Of a stretch of 22,435 bases of DNA, positions 7,425 through 15,313 are shown piece after piece (position 1 is the first letter of the stretch; each line of letters opens with the position of its first letter). Source of the DNA: Pseudomonadota bacterium (GTDB taxonomy: Bacteria; Pseudomonadota; Alphaproteobacteria; Rhizobiales; Xanthobacteraceae); assembly GCA_023423415.1 (NCBI GenBank), contig JAFAFP010000102.1:1-22435 (forward strand), read 5' to 3'. The notes under the pieces are model-generated. The model worked only from the letters and a program-made list of their open reading frames with translations, did no database searches and was not told the DNA's origin. Made by a program: the position numbers and the translations under genes.

Positions 7425-7638
7425 TTCTTTCCCTCTCCCCGTTCTTACGGGGAGAGGGTGGCGAGCATCGAAGATGCGAGACGGGTGAGGGGCACGTTGC
7501 AATGGTCGCGATCGTTGGAAGATACCCCTCACCCACCCGTACTCGCTGCGCTCGTACGGTCGACCTCTCCCCTTATACGGGGAGAGGTGAAGAAAGAGGA
7601 CATGCGGGGAGAGGATGCGCGGGGAGAGCTTGGTCAAG
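7425..7638. repeat. Composite palindromic repeat element between dctM and dctQ
   Basis: This is a non-coding insert of about 214 bp built of several hairpins. Hairpin A is a perfect 12-bp stem, CCCTCTCCCCGT (7431-7442) with its complement at 7447-7458 and loop TCTT. Hairpin B pairs ACGGGT and GAGGGG (7481-7492) with CCCCTC (7525-7530) and ACCCGT (7535-7540), with an ACCC bulge. Hairpin C is ACCTCTCCCC (7563-7572) with GGGGAGAGGT (7579-7588). Two further half-copies of GCGGGGAGAG follow near 7605-7627. This is the layout of the short GC-rich intergenic repeats I recall in Bradyrhizobium and Rhodopseudomonas. As mRNA between dctQ and dctM it could lower or protect downstream expression. Confidence 0.85.
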
Positions 7639-7653
7639 TCACACCCCGCTCTG
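7639..7653. repeat. Right copy of the 15-bp direct repeat, containing the dctQ stop codon
   Basis: TCACACCCCGCTCTG is identical to 7410-7424. On the minus strand it encodes the last four codons of dctQ (QSGV, the first one split) and its TGA stop. This copy is therefore the functional gene end, and the left copy is the duplicate carried with the start region of dctM. Confidence 0.8.
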
Positions 7654-8184
7654 GATCGCCTGCTCCACCACCTCTTCGGCGGTTTGCGGCTTTGGCTTTT
7701 CGTAGCGCGGCGGATAGCCGCGCAGCACATGGATCAGTTCGTCGATGAAAGCGATGAACAGGATCGCAAGACCACCGCTGTAACCGAGTTGTGGAATCCA
7801 CAACGGGACCGCAATCACGCCTTGCGACATGTCGTTGAACTGCCAGGACTGCCACGTCATCACGCCAGCATGCCAGGCGAAGAACCCGGTGAAGCCAGCG
7901 CCGATAATCAACGCGACGATTTCGGCAAGCTGCTTCGCCCGACCCTCCAGCCAGTCGATCAATAGACCGACCCGGATCATCTCGCCATGACGGAAGGTAT
8001 GCGCGAGACCAAGAAACGCGGTCGCCGCCATACACCAGGCCACGAAGTCGTCGCCCGCCGGTATATTGAGACCCAGCGGACGGCCTGCTGACAAAAGCAT
8101 CATCAGGATGAAAATGGCGATGAGGAAAAGTCCGGCGAGATAACCGGAAAAAAGATAAAGACGGTCGAGGAACAGCCGGACCAT
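7639..8184 (-). CDS. dctQ: TRAP transporter small permease, DctQ
   Basis: This is the small membrane subunit that joins DctM in TRAP importers. It has 181 residues and four predicted helices (about residues 12-32, 45-65, 84-104 and 128-148), with the conserved FRHGEMIRVGLLIDWL segment after helix 2. The frame is open from GTG 8190, but ATG 8184 has GAGAGG five bases upstream, so the product starting MVRLFLDRLYLF is preferred. It is the first gene of the minus-strand TRAP unit and is divergent from the 5-oxoprolinase gene. Only about 54 bp separate the two starts, so the promoters must overlap or lie partly inside the genes. Its stop codon lies in the right copy of the 15-bp duplication. Confidence 0.92.
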   Translation of the reverse strand: MVRLFLDRLYLFSGYLAGLFLIAIFILMMLLSAGRPLGLNIPAGDDFVAWCMAATAFLGLAHTFRHGEMIRVGLLIDWLEGRAKQLAEIVALIIGAGFTGFFAWHAGVMTWQSWQFNDMSQGVIAVPLWIPQLGYSGGLAILFIAFIDELIHVLRGYPPRYEKPKPQTAEEVVEQAIQSGV

Positions 8185-8238
8185 AATCACCTCTCACGCC
8201 GTCCGATGATGGCGCAATGCCCGTGCAATGCAAGAGTC

Positions 8239-11200
8239 ATGACAAAGCAATCTTGGGACTTCTGGATCGACCGCGGCGGTACCTTCACCGATATCGTCGG
8301 CCGCAAACCCGACGGCGCACTGGTGGCGCACAAGCTGCTCTCGGAAAATCCGGAGGCCTATCGTGATGCCGCAGTGCAGGGCATTCGCGATCTGCTCAGC
8401 CTGAAAGCGGGTGCCGCGATCCCGACCGGTCTCGTCGGTACGGTAAAAATGGGCACGACGGTCGCAACCAATGCGCTACTGGAGCGCAAGGGTGAGCGCA
8501 CGCTGCTGGTCACGACCAAGGGCTTCCGCGATGCGTTGCGCATCGGCTACCAGTCCCGGCCGAAGATCTTCGCCAAGGAAATCATCAAACCCGACATGCT
8601 GTTCGAGCGCGTGGTCGAGGTGGACGAACGCGTGCGCGCTGACGGCACAGTGGAACGCGCACCGGATCTCAATGCCATTCGCCTCGAACTGGAAACCGCC
8701 AAGGCTGATGGCATCAAGGCCGTCGCGATCGTGTTTATGCATGCCTACCGCTATCCCGAACACGAACAACACGTTGCCGCATTGGCGCGCGAGATGGGCT
8801 TTCCGCAGGTATCGGTCAGCCACGAGGTCTCGCCTCTGATCAAGCTGGTCGGCCGCGGCGACACCACCGTGGTGGATGCGTATCTGTCGCCGATCCTGCG
8901 GCGCTATGTGGCGCAGGTTGGCGATGAACTGCGAGGTCGTACGGCGAATGCCGATAACCTCTCCCCGCAAGCGGGGCGAGGGAAACTCATGTTCATGATG
9001 TCGTCCGGCGGGCTCACCGCCGCCGAGTTGTTCCAGGGCAAGGATGCGATCCTGTCGGGCCCTGCGGGTGGCGTGGTGTCGATGGCGCAGACCGCGCGCG
9101 AAGCGGGATTCAATCGCGTCATCGGCTTCGACATGGGCGGCACCTCGACCGACGTGTCTCACTATGACGGCGAATACGAACGCGCCTTTGAAACCGAGGT
9201 TGCGGGCGTGCGCATGCGTGCGCCGATGATGCTGATCCACACCGTCGCCGCGGGCGGCGGCTCGATCCTGCATTTCGACGGCGCGCGCTTCCGCGTTGGT
9301 CCCGACAGCGCCGGCGCCAATCCCGGCCCCGCCTGCTATCGCCGCGGTGGCCCGCTTGCTGTCACCGACGCCAATGTCATGGTCAGCAAGCTGTTGCCGG
9401 ACTATTTCCCGAAGATCTTCGGCCCGCAGCAGGATCAGCCGCTCGATGCCGACGCCGTGCGTGAGGCGTTCACCGCACTCGCCAAGGAGGTCGGCGATCG
9501 CAAGCCCGAGGACATTGCCGACGGCTTCATCAAGATCGCGGTCGAGAACATGGCCAATGCCATCAAGAAGATTTCGGTGCAGCGCGGCTATGACGTGACG
9601 CGTTATGCACTGAACTGCTTCGGCGGCGCCGGCGGCCAGCACGCCTGTCTCGTTGCCGATGCGCTCGGCATGACGAGCGTGCTCATTCATCCATTCTCGT
9701 CGCTGCTGTCCGCCTATGGCATGGGCCTCGCCGATATCCGGGCGACGCGGCAACAGGCGATTGAGGAACCGCTCGGCAAGAAGGCGCTGGCAACACTCAA
9801 TCGAGTCGGCAAGACGCTCGGCAAGGAGGTCAGGGACGAAGTCGCCAATCAGGGCGTCGCGGCGAAATCGATCGAGGTCATCGTTCGCGCACATATCCGC
9901 TACGCAGGGACCGACACGGCGCTTGTGGTCAAAGCCGGCGACATCGCGGCAATGGCCCGCGCTTTCGAAAAAGCGCACAAATCGCAATTCGGCTTCATCG
10001 ATCGCAGCAAGCAGCTTGTCGTCGAAGCCGTCTCGGTGGAAGCCATCGGTGGCGGCGCGAAGTTCAAGGAACGCGCATCGAAAACGACACGCGGCAACTT
10101 GCCCTCGCCTGCGCGCCGCACCAAATTCTTCTCCGCCGGCAAATGGCACAACGCCGGAATCTATACGCGCGATCAGCTCAAGGCCGGCCACAAGGTCAAG
10201 GGTCCGGCCATTGTCATCGAGCCGCATCAGACCATCGTCGTCGAGCCCGGCTGGCAGGCGGCGCTGACCGCGAAGAACCATCTCGTCCTCACGCGCATCC
10301 AGAAGCTGAAGCGCCAGAGCGCAGTCGGCACCAAGGCCGACCCGGTGATGCTTGAGGTGTTCAACAATCTCTTCATGTCGATCGCCGAGCAGATGGGCGT
10401 CGCTTTGCAGAACACTGCCTATTCGGTGAACATCAAGGAGCGGCTGGATTTCTCCTGCGCGGTCTTTTCCGGCGATGGCGCGCTGGTGGCGAACGCACCG
10501 CACATGCCGGTGCATTTGGGATCGATGGATCGCGCGGTCGAAACCATCATCCGCGAGAACAAGGGCCGGATCAAACCGGGCGACGTTTACGCTATCAACG
10601 CGCCCTATAACGGCGGCACGCATCTGCCCGACATCACGGTCTGCACGCCGGTCTTCGACAAGGCCAAACGAAAGATCCTGTTCTGGGTCGCCTCACGCGG
10701 CCATCATGCTGACGTCGGCGGCATTTCGCCGGGTTCGATGTCGCCGAATGCGACGACCATCGAGGAGGAAGGCGTCTATCTCGACAATTTCAAGCTGGTC
10801 GATCGCGGCCGCTTCCGCGAGAAGGAGATCCTCGCGGCATTGATCGGCGCGACATATCCGGCCCGCAATCCGACGCAGAACATCAACGACCTGAAAGCGC
10901 AGATCGCCGCCAACGAAAAAGGCGTGCAGGAACTGGCCAGGATGGTGGCGCAATTCTCGCTGCCGGTCGTGCAGGCCTACATGAAGCATGTGCAGGACAA
11001 CGCCGCCGAGAGTGTGCGTCGTGTGATCGACAAGCTGCACGATTCCGAATTTTCCTACGAGATGGACCAGGACACCGTGATCAATGTGAAAATCACGGTC
11101 GACAAGAAGAAGCGTGAGGCGACCGTCGATTTCACCGGCACGTCGCCACAGCAGCCAACGAATTTCAATGCGCCCGAGCCGGTGACACGCGCTGCGGTGC

Positions 11201-11874
11201 TCTATGTCTTCCGCGTGATGGTCGATGACGACATCCCAATGAATGCCGGATGCCTGCGGCCCATCAACATCGTCATTCCGAAGCAGACGATGCTAACCCC
11301 GGAATATCCGGCCGCCGTGGTTGCCGGCAATGTCGAAGTCTCGCAGGCCGTCACCAATTGTCTGTTCGGCGCCTTGGGCGCGCTCGCAGCGGCGCAAGGC
11401 ACGATGAACAATCTCAACTTCGGCAACGCGCGCTATCAGTACTACGAGACGATCTGCTCCGGTTCACCGGCTGGCCCCGGCTTCAACGGCACCGACGCCG
11501 TGCATACGCACATGACCAACACCCGCCTCACCGATCCGGAAATTCTCGAATTCCGTTATCCGGTGCTGCTGGAGGACTTCCACATCCGCAAAGGATCGGG
11601 CGGGAAAGGCAAATGGCATGCCGGCGATGGCATCCGCCGTACCATCCGCTTCCTCGAACTGATGGAGTGCACGATCCTGTCCGGTCATCGCCGCGTGCGG
11701 CCGTTTGGTGTCGATGGTGGCGAGGGCGGTCAGGTCGGCGCAAATGCCGTGCGCAGGAAAGACGGCCGCATCGAAACATTGAAAGGCTGTGATGCGACCA
11801 TCATCGATGCCGGCGAAGCGATCATCATCCAGTCGCCGACAGCAGGCGGGTATGGCCCGGTCGACAACAACTAA
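8239..11874 (+). CDS. Fused hydantoinase A/B family protein, ATP-dependent 5-oxoprolinase type
   Basis: 5-oxoprolinase opens 5-oxo-L-proline (pyroglutamate) to glutamate at the cost of ATP. The protein has 1211 residues, like other fused HyuA-HyuB 5-oxoprolinases. The HyuA half holds the actin-like phosphate-binding motif DRGGTFTDIV (11-20), GTTVATNALLERKG, GFDMGGTSTDVS and FGGAGGQHA. HyuB begins near PVMLEVFNNLFMSIAEQMG and includes NIKERLDFSCAVF, NAPHMPVHLGSM and NAPYNGGTHLPD, which resemble eukaryotic OPLAH more than acetone carboxylases. The start LLSENPEAYRDA also matches OPLAH style. ATG 8239 is chosen because the conserved WDFWIDRGGTFTD follows at once; ATG 8206 is possible and neither has a strong ribosome site. 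An in-frame insertion at residues about 232-249 comes from a palindromic repeat. A hydantoin-type cyclic amide is the alternative substrate. Confidence 0.9.
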   Translation: MTKQSWDFWIDRGGTFTDIVGRKPDGALVAHKLLSENPEAYRDAAVQGIRDLLSLKAGAAIPTGLVGTVKMGTTVATNALLERKGERTLLVTTKGFRDALRIGYQSRPKIFAKEIIKPDMLFERVVEVDERVRADGTVERAPDLNAIRLELETAKADGIKAVAIVFMHAYRYPEHEQHVAALAREMGFPQVSVSHEVSPLIKLVGRGDTTVVDAYLSPILRRYVAQVGDELRGRTANADNLSPQAGRGKLMFMMSSGGLTAAELFQGKDAILSGPAGGVVSMAQTAREAGFNRVIGFDMGGTSTDVSHYDGEYERAFETEVAGVRMRAPMMLIHTVAAGGGSILHFDGARFRVGPDSAGANPGPACYRRGGPLAVTDANVMVSKLLPDYFPKIFGPQQDQPLDADAVREAFTALAKEVGDRKPEDIADGFIKIAVENMANAIKKISVQRGYDVTRYALNCFGGAGGQHACLVADALGMTSVLIHPFSSLLSAYGMGLADIRATRQQAIEEPLGKKALATLNRVGKTLGKEVRDEVANQGVAAKSIEVIVRAHIRYAGTDTALVVKAGDIAAMARAFEKAHKSQFGFIDRSKQLVVEAVSVEAIGGGAKFKERASKTTRGNLPSPARRTKFFSAGKWHNAGIYTRDQLKAGHKVKGPAIVIEPHQTIVVEPGWQAALTAKNHLVLTRIQKLKRQSAVGTKADPVMLEVFNNLFMSIAEQMGVALQNTAYSVNIKERLDFSCAVFSGDGALVANAPHMPVHLGSMDRAVETIIRENKGRIKPGDVYAINAPYNGGTHLPDITVCTPVFDKAKRKILFWVASRGHHADVGGISPGSMSPNATTIEEEGVYLDNFKLVDRGRFREKEILAALIGATYPARNPTQNINDLKAQIAANEKGVQELARMVAQFSLPVVQAYMKHVQDNAAESVRRVIDKLHDSEFSYEMDQDTVINVKITVDKKKREATVDFTGTSPQQPTNFNAPEPVTRAAVLYVFRVMVDDDIPMNAGCLRPINIVIPKQTMLTPEYPAAVVAGNVEVSQAVTNCLFGALGALAAAQGTMNNLNFGNARYQYYETICSGSPAGPGFNGTDAVHTHMTNTRLTDPEILEFRYPVLLEDFHIRKGSGGKGKWHAGDGIRRTIRFLELMECTILSGHRRVRPFGVDGGEGGQVGANAVRRKDGRIETLKGCDATIIDAGEAIIIQSPTAGGYGPVDNN
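8958..8981. repeat. Palindromic repeat inside the 5-oxoprolinase coding sequence
   Basis: CCTCTCCCCGC (8958-8968) is followed by AA and GCGGGGCGAGG (8971-8981), an 11-bp stem with one T-C mismatch. It is the same core (CCTCTCCCC / GGGGAGAGG) as hairpins A and C of the dctM-dctQ element, with one A changed to C. It is translated as the segment NLSPQAGRG, at a place where HyuA proteins normally pass straight from the helix ending GDEL to LMFMMSSGG. Confidence 0.8.
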
Positions 11875-11881
11875 AAGAGCA

Positions 11882-11904
11882 GCGGCACAGCGTGACCGCG
11901 CCGC
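11882..11904. terminator. Weak hairpin between convergent genes
   Basis: GCGGC (11882-11886) pairs with GCCGC (11900-11904), and inside it GCG pairs with CGC around TGAC. It lies in the 37-bp gap between the convergent 5-oxoprolinase gene and the small secreted-protein gene. No T-tract follows on either strand, so terminator function is only suggested. Confidence 0.25.
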
Positions 11905-11911
11905 CGGTTAA

Positions 11912-12220
11912 TCAGTAACCACGATAGGGCCGGCAGAACCCCGACTGTACGGTGTAACCGCGCGGACACGACCCCCGCCGACCGGGATAGAAGAGCTGCT
12001 GTCCATGGTTGTCGACGAAAGCAGGCGCCCAACCACGCGGTGCATAACGCGGCGGAGGCGGCGGAGGCGGCATATAATAGGGCGGCGGCGCATAACGCAT
12101 CGGTGCACAGCGGACGCCATTAAAATAGAAACCCCGGCCACAACCGTCGCGGGCTTCAGCCGTATTCGCCAGCATCATGGTAGAGGCCAGCGCGAGAGCT
12201 CCCATCAAGACAACGCGCAT
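11912..12220 (-). CDS. Small secreted Cys/Pro-rich protein, GCG_CRPN-like
   Basis: This is an exported protein of 102 residues and unknown role. The signal peptide is MRVVLMGALALASTMMLANTAEA, cleaved after AEA. The mature part opens with RDGCGRGFYFNGVRCAPM, the Gly-Cys-Gly start with a second Cys used to define the GCG_CRPN group. It continues through a proline/tyrosine stretch (APPPYYMPPPPPPPRYAP) and ends CPRGYTVQSGFCRPYRGY, with two more cysteines. Four cysteines in two C..C pairs suggest two small disulfide loops flanking a flexible Pro-rich spacer. ATG 12220 is chosen over the frame opening at 12334 because it starts the signal peptide and has GGAG eight bases upstream. It is the last gene of the minus-strand group, 119 bp after the CDF gene. 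Confidence 0.82.
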   Translation of the reverse strand: MRVVLMGALALASTMMLANTAEARDGCGRGFYFNGVRCAPMRYAPPPYYMPPPPPPPRYAPRGWAPAFVDNHGQQLFYPGRRGSCPRGYTVQSGFCRPYRGY

Positions 12221-12339
12221 TTTCTTCGCTCCAAAGTAGTTCAAATTCCGATTTAGATCGGCGATCCTGAACGCAACCCAAAAGGGATCGCAGACGCGGT
12301 GACGCAGATTGTCGCACCGGATTTTCGGATGCATCGCGC

Positions 12340-13254
12340 CTAATCGCTTTCGTCGCCCGCGCCGGCGGCCGTCTCGATCTGCAGGGTAGGATGCGCGATG
12401 CCGAAGCGCTCATGCAACTCATGCGCGGCCTGCTTGAAGAACGCATTGCCCGGATGCCCGCCCGGCATCACCAGATGCGCGGTCAATGCAACCTCGTTGG
12501 TACTCATGCCCCACACATGAACGTGATGCACGCGAGAGACGCCGGGTAATTGCTCGAGACAGGCTTTCACCTTCGGCAATTCGATATGCGCCGGCACACC
12601 GGCCATTGCGAGGTTGACCGAGTCGCGCAGCAATCCCCAGGTCGACCACAGGATGACCGCGACGATGATCAAGCTGGTTACCGGGTCGAGCCACAGCCAG
12701 CCGGTCAGCATCATCGCGGCGCCGGCGATGACGACACCGAGCGAGACGCCGGCATCCGCGACCATGTGTAGATAGGCGCCACGAATATTCAGATCGGTCT
12801 TGCGCCCCGCCATGAACAGCCAGGCGGTGAAGCCGTTTACCAGGATGCCGACGCTGGCGACGATCATCACGGTCGTGCTTTCGACCGGCTTCGGATGTGA
12901 GAAGCGTCCCAGCGCTTCCCAGGCTATAGCGCCGCACGCCAACATCAGCAGCAATGCATTGCCAAGCGCGGCAAGAATTGACGATCCGCGCAGACCGTAG
13001 GTGAAGCGATCGGTCGGCGGACGCCTTGCCAGCAACACCGCGCCCCAGGCGATCAATAACCCAATGACGTCGCTGAGATTATGACCGGCATCGGCCAGCA
13101 AGGCTGTGGAGTTGGCAATGAGACCGAATATGGCCTCGATGATCACAAAGCCGAGATTAAGTGCGGTGCCAAGCGCAAAGGCAAAGCCAAAGTCCTTCGG
13201 CGCATGCGAATGGCTATGTGAATGGTCGCCGGTGCCGTGCGTGTGATCGTGCAT
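12340..13254 (-). CDS. Cation diffusion facilitator (CzcD/ZitB-type) metal efflux protein
   Basis: This inner-membrane exporter of 304 residues drives Zn(II) and perhaps Co(II) or Cd(II) out of the cytoplasm against protons. The N-terminus is His-rich (HDHTHGTGDHSHSHSH), a usual metal-gathering tail. Six helices are visible. The transport site is H58-x3-D62 in helix 2 (ADAGHNLSD) and H163-x3-D167 in helix 5 (HMVADAG), the HD-HD arrangement associated with zinc-type CDFs. The C-terminal cytoplasmic domain includes VHHVHVWGMSTNEVALTAHL and ends with an acidic tail. The genes on both sides are in the same direction but 105 and 119 bp away. No metal-responsive regulator lies adjacent, so regulation is not visible. 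Confidence 0.93.
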   Translation of the reverse strand: MHDHTHGTGDHSHSHSHAPKDFGFAFALGTALNLGFVIIEAIFGLIANSTALLADAGHNLSDVIGLLIAWGAVLLARRPPTDRFTYGLRGSSILAALGNALLLMLACGAIAWEALGRFSHPKPVESTTVMIVASVGILVNGFTAWLFMAGRKTDLNIRGAYLHMVADAGVSLGVVIAGAAMMLTGWLWLDPVTSLIIVAVILWSTWGLLRDSVNLAMAGVPAHIELPKVKACLEQLPGVSRVHHVHVWGMSTNEVALTAHLVMPGGHPGNAFFKQAAHELHERFGIAHPTLQIETAAGAGDESD

Positions 13255-13359
13255 GCGACTTTACTTATCTCTCCGCTCATCCCCCGCGAAACCGAGATCC
13301 AGAATTTCCGGCCTCCCGCTTTCGTCGAAATCAGTGGAGCTTATAGCTCGCGGAAGACA

Positions 13360-14739
13360 CTAATGCGCTGGTCTTGGCCCGTCATCCTCGATCCAGTCGT
13401 CATCATCGGCCGAGAGGATGTTCCGCATCTTGGATTTCTTCTTCGGCCCACCATTGAGTGAAGCACGACGTGTCTTGTCGCCAGAAGACTTGCCGACCGA
13501 ACCGGTGATGCCGGGATCGGGCCGCCACGCATAGCCGCGCTCCTTGGCCACTCGCGCGGCAACGACGTCGCCCGGAATTTGATCCGGATTGCAGATCTTG
13601 TTGCCGCTCGCGCGACGCATCAGATCGACATGGATGTGATCGTAGTGGAAGCGGTTGGAGCCAGGCGCCAGCACGGTGTTGAACTGATCGCAGGCGGCGC
13701 CCTGTACATCGCGCAAGAAGCCTTGCTCTTCCGGTGATCCCCTCCAACCGGACTTCACTGTGATACGCCGTCCGTCCGCAAGCACGAATGAAGCAATGTC
13801 GAGGGCGTTGCCGAAGGCATGCTCGGAAATTCGCGCGCCGGGCTGTCCATTCATGCCGCGGCAGGAATAGGCGGAAATCTGGCGGATTTCAGTCACCGGC
13901 TGACGGAACCAACGCTGCGCCGCAGGCTGAACCGAATCCAAAATCCAACGATCAAGCGCGGAGATGATGGGACAAGCCAGAGTAGCGGCCGGCTTGATCT
14001 CGACAGGCCCCATCGCAGCAACGGCAGAGCCAAGCGGGACCGAGGCTGGTGCCTGTGACGACATCCCTCGGAATGGCGGCTGTTGCGGCTGGCGCGATAC
14101 CGCAACGCCCGGCGCAGAGCGTGATGTCTGCCCGTCATCGTTAAGCGGCGGCGGTGTGTCATAAACCGACTGCCTACGCATCGCGGTCGAAGAGGACCGC
14201 TGATAGTCCGGCTGCGCGTCCGGCGAGCCGGCACGATCATAATAACTACCACCGGACGATGCTGGCGTGATCTGCATCGGCGCTCCGGCGTTGTCCGATC
14301 CCGACGACGGATACAGCGGCTGGCTCTGCACCGGCGCAGATCGCATCGGATTCGAATATTGCTGCTCGCCCGGATACACCTGACGTGACGATAGCGCTGG
14401 CGCGGACCGTGGCTCCGTGGCCAACGGCCATCGTTGCTGCCCGACATTCGGAACATCGCCCGGTGGCCGCAGATCGCCCGAATATCCAAGCATCGGGCTG
14501 TCGCCGAGGGCCGCCACTTTCATTGGGAAGTCCGCACCGCAGATGCCGGGACCATTGATCGGCTGAATCCGAACTATGGTCCCGCTTTCCTTCACGGCGC
14601 CGGACTTCAGACAGGCGACCTCGGCATCTTTCCGCCATGGGTCGCGCTGCATGAAGTAGTGCCCAGCACAGCCCGCGAGCACGAGCATGCACGACACGCT
14701 GATCCCCAAACGCCAGTGATTACGCAATACCCGCACCAT
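13360..14739 (-). CDS. Extensin-like_C family lipoprotein, predicted envelope peptidase fold
   Basis: This is a lipoprotein of 459 residues: the N-terminal helix VSCMLVLAGC ends in a lipobox with Cys24. Residues about 35-80 (DAEVACLKSG..GICGADFPMKVAAL) are the start of the extensin-like C-terminal domain. About 160 residues rich in Pro, Ser, Gln and Tyr follow (85-245), and then the rest of the domain from TLACPIISALDRWI. The metal-site signature SEHAFGNALD (His307, Asp314) with FHYDHIHVD (His368, His370) resembles LAS-type D-Ala-D-Ala peptidases, so cleavage of peptidoglycan peptides is a reasonable inference but not shown for the family. The C-terminus is basic and then Asp-rich (SADDDDWIEDD). 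The start ATG 14739 has no strong ribosome site. Confidence 0.85.
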   Translation of the reverse strand: MVRVLRNHWRLGISVSCMLVLAGCAGHYFMQRDPWRKDAEVACLKSGAVKESGTIVRIQPINGPGICGADFPMKVAALGDSPMLGYSGDLRPPGDVPNVGQQRWPLATEPRSAPALSSRQVYPGEQQYSNPMRSAPVQSQPLYPSSGSDNAGAPMQITPASSGGSYYDRAGSPDAQPDYQRSSSTAMRRQSVYDTPPPLNDDGQTSRSAPGVAVSRQPQQPPFRGMSSQAPASVPLGSAVAAMGPVEIKPAATLACPIISALDRWILDSVQPAAQRWFRQPVTEIRQISAYSCRGMNGQPGARISEHAFGNALDIASFVLADGRRITVKSGWRGSPEEQGFLRDVQGAACDQFNTVLAPGSNRFHYDHIHVDLMRRASGNKICNPDQIPGDVVAARVAKERGYAWRPDPGITGSVGKSSGDKTRRASLNGGPKKKSKMRNILSADDDDWIEDDGPRPAH

Positions 14740-14879
14740 GAAGCGGACAATGCGAAGCTGACCGTTAACGGATCATCAACCGCATCCCAACGGTATTTCT
14801 TATCGTTACCGAAATGTCACTGCCCTGATCGTGCCTATGGCTTGCGGCACATCGCATGCGCAAGCTGGGGAACGATTTG

Positions 14880-15104
14880 ATGGATTGGCGAGTCCGCGCG
14901 CTGACGGCGGGTTTCATGACGGTTGTCATGGTGGCGATGGTTACCCTCATCGTCACTTTCCTGAACCTCGGGTTCGATCCCGGCTTCGTATGGCAATGGG
15001 GCAAGGCCTTCGTCGTTGCCTGGCCGATTGCGGCAACCACCGGCTTCATCGTGATGCCGAAGGCTCGCGGCCTGGCGGAGCGGCTCGTGCAAAGAAAAAG
15101 TTGA
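14880..15104 (+). CDS. DUF2798-like small membrane protein
   Basis: This protein of 74 residues has two hydrophobic segments, ALTAGFMTVVMVAMVTLIVTF (about 7-27) and KAFVVAWPIAATTGFIVMP (about 43-61), joined by the loop NLGFDPGFVWQWG and ending in a basic tail (KARGLAERLVQRKS). The helix pair with WPIA in the second helix matches the DUF2798 pattern, whose function is unknown. ATG 14880 is chosen because GGGGAA lies seven bases upstream; the earlier in-frame ATG 14856 has no ribosome site. It is divergent from the extensin-like gene, with 140 bp between starts. That gap holds a perfect CCGTTAACGG palindrome at 14762-14771, a possible regulatory site. Confidence 0.7.
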   Translation: MDWRVRALTAGFMTVVMVAMVTLIVTFLNLGFDPGFVWQWGKAFVVAWPIAATTGFIVMPKARGLAERLVQRKS

Positions 15105-15313
15105 GAACAATCAGGAGAAAGACGACAAAAAACTATCACAGGTTGCGATCGGTTGCATTGCAGCAGTCTGCAAAATCAATGACTTAGCAACCCTTCTCAC
15201 ATTCTCGTGAAAAAAATATTCTCTATAAATTTCAGTTACTTATACCAAGTTCACGCATCATTTCGAAGTGTTACGCTGGCACTTTGTTGCAACTCGCGCG
15301 TTGGGAGCTTCGG

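Noticed and set aside
7425..7638. A CRISPR-like array
   Set aside because: The repeated units are palindromes with irregular spacing and no equal-length unique spacers, and no cas gene is nearby.
8476..10623. A 715-codon open frame on the minus strand across the 5-oxoprolinase gene
   Set aside because: It lies fully antisense to a protein with clear family motifs, its product is a low-complexity Arg/Asp/His/Gly mixture with no domain, and long antisense frames are expected from the codon bias of GC-rich genes.
15277..15291. A sigma-54 promoter-like sequence, TGGCAC..TTGCA
   Set aside because: The GG and GC dinucleotides are separated by 9 bases instead of the required 10, so it is unlikely to work as a sigma-54 promoter.
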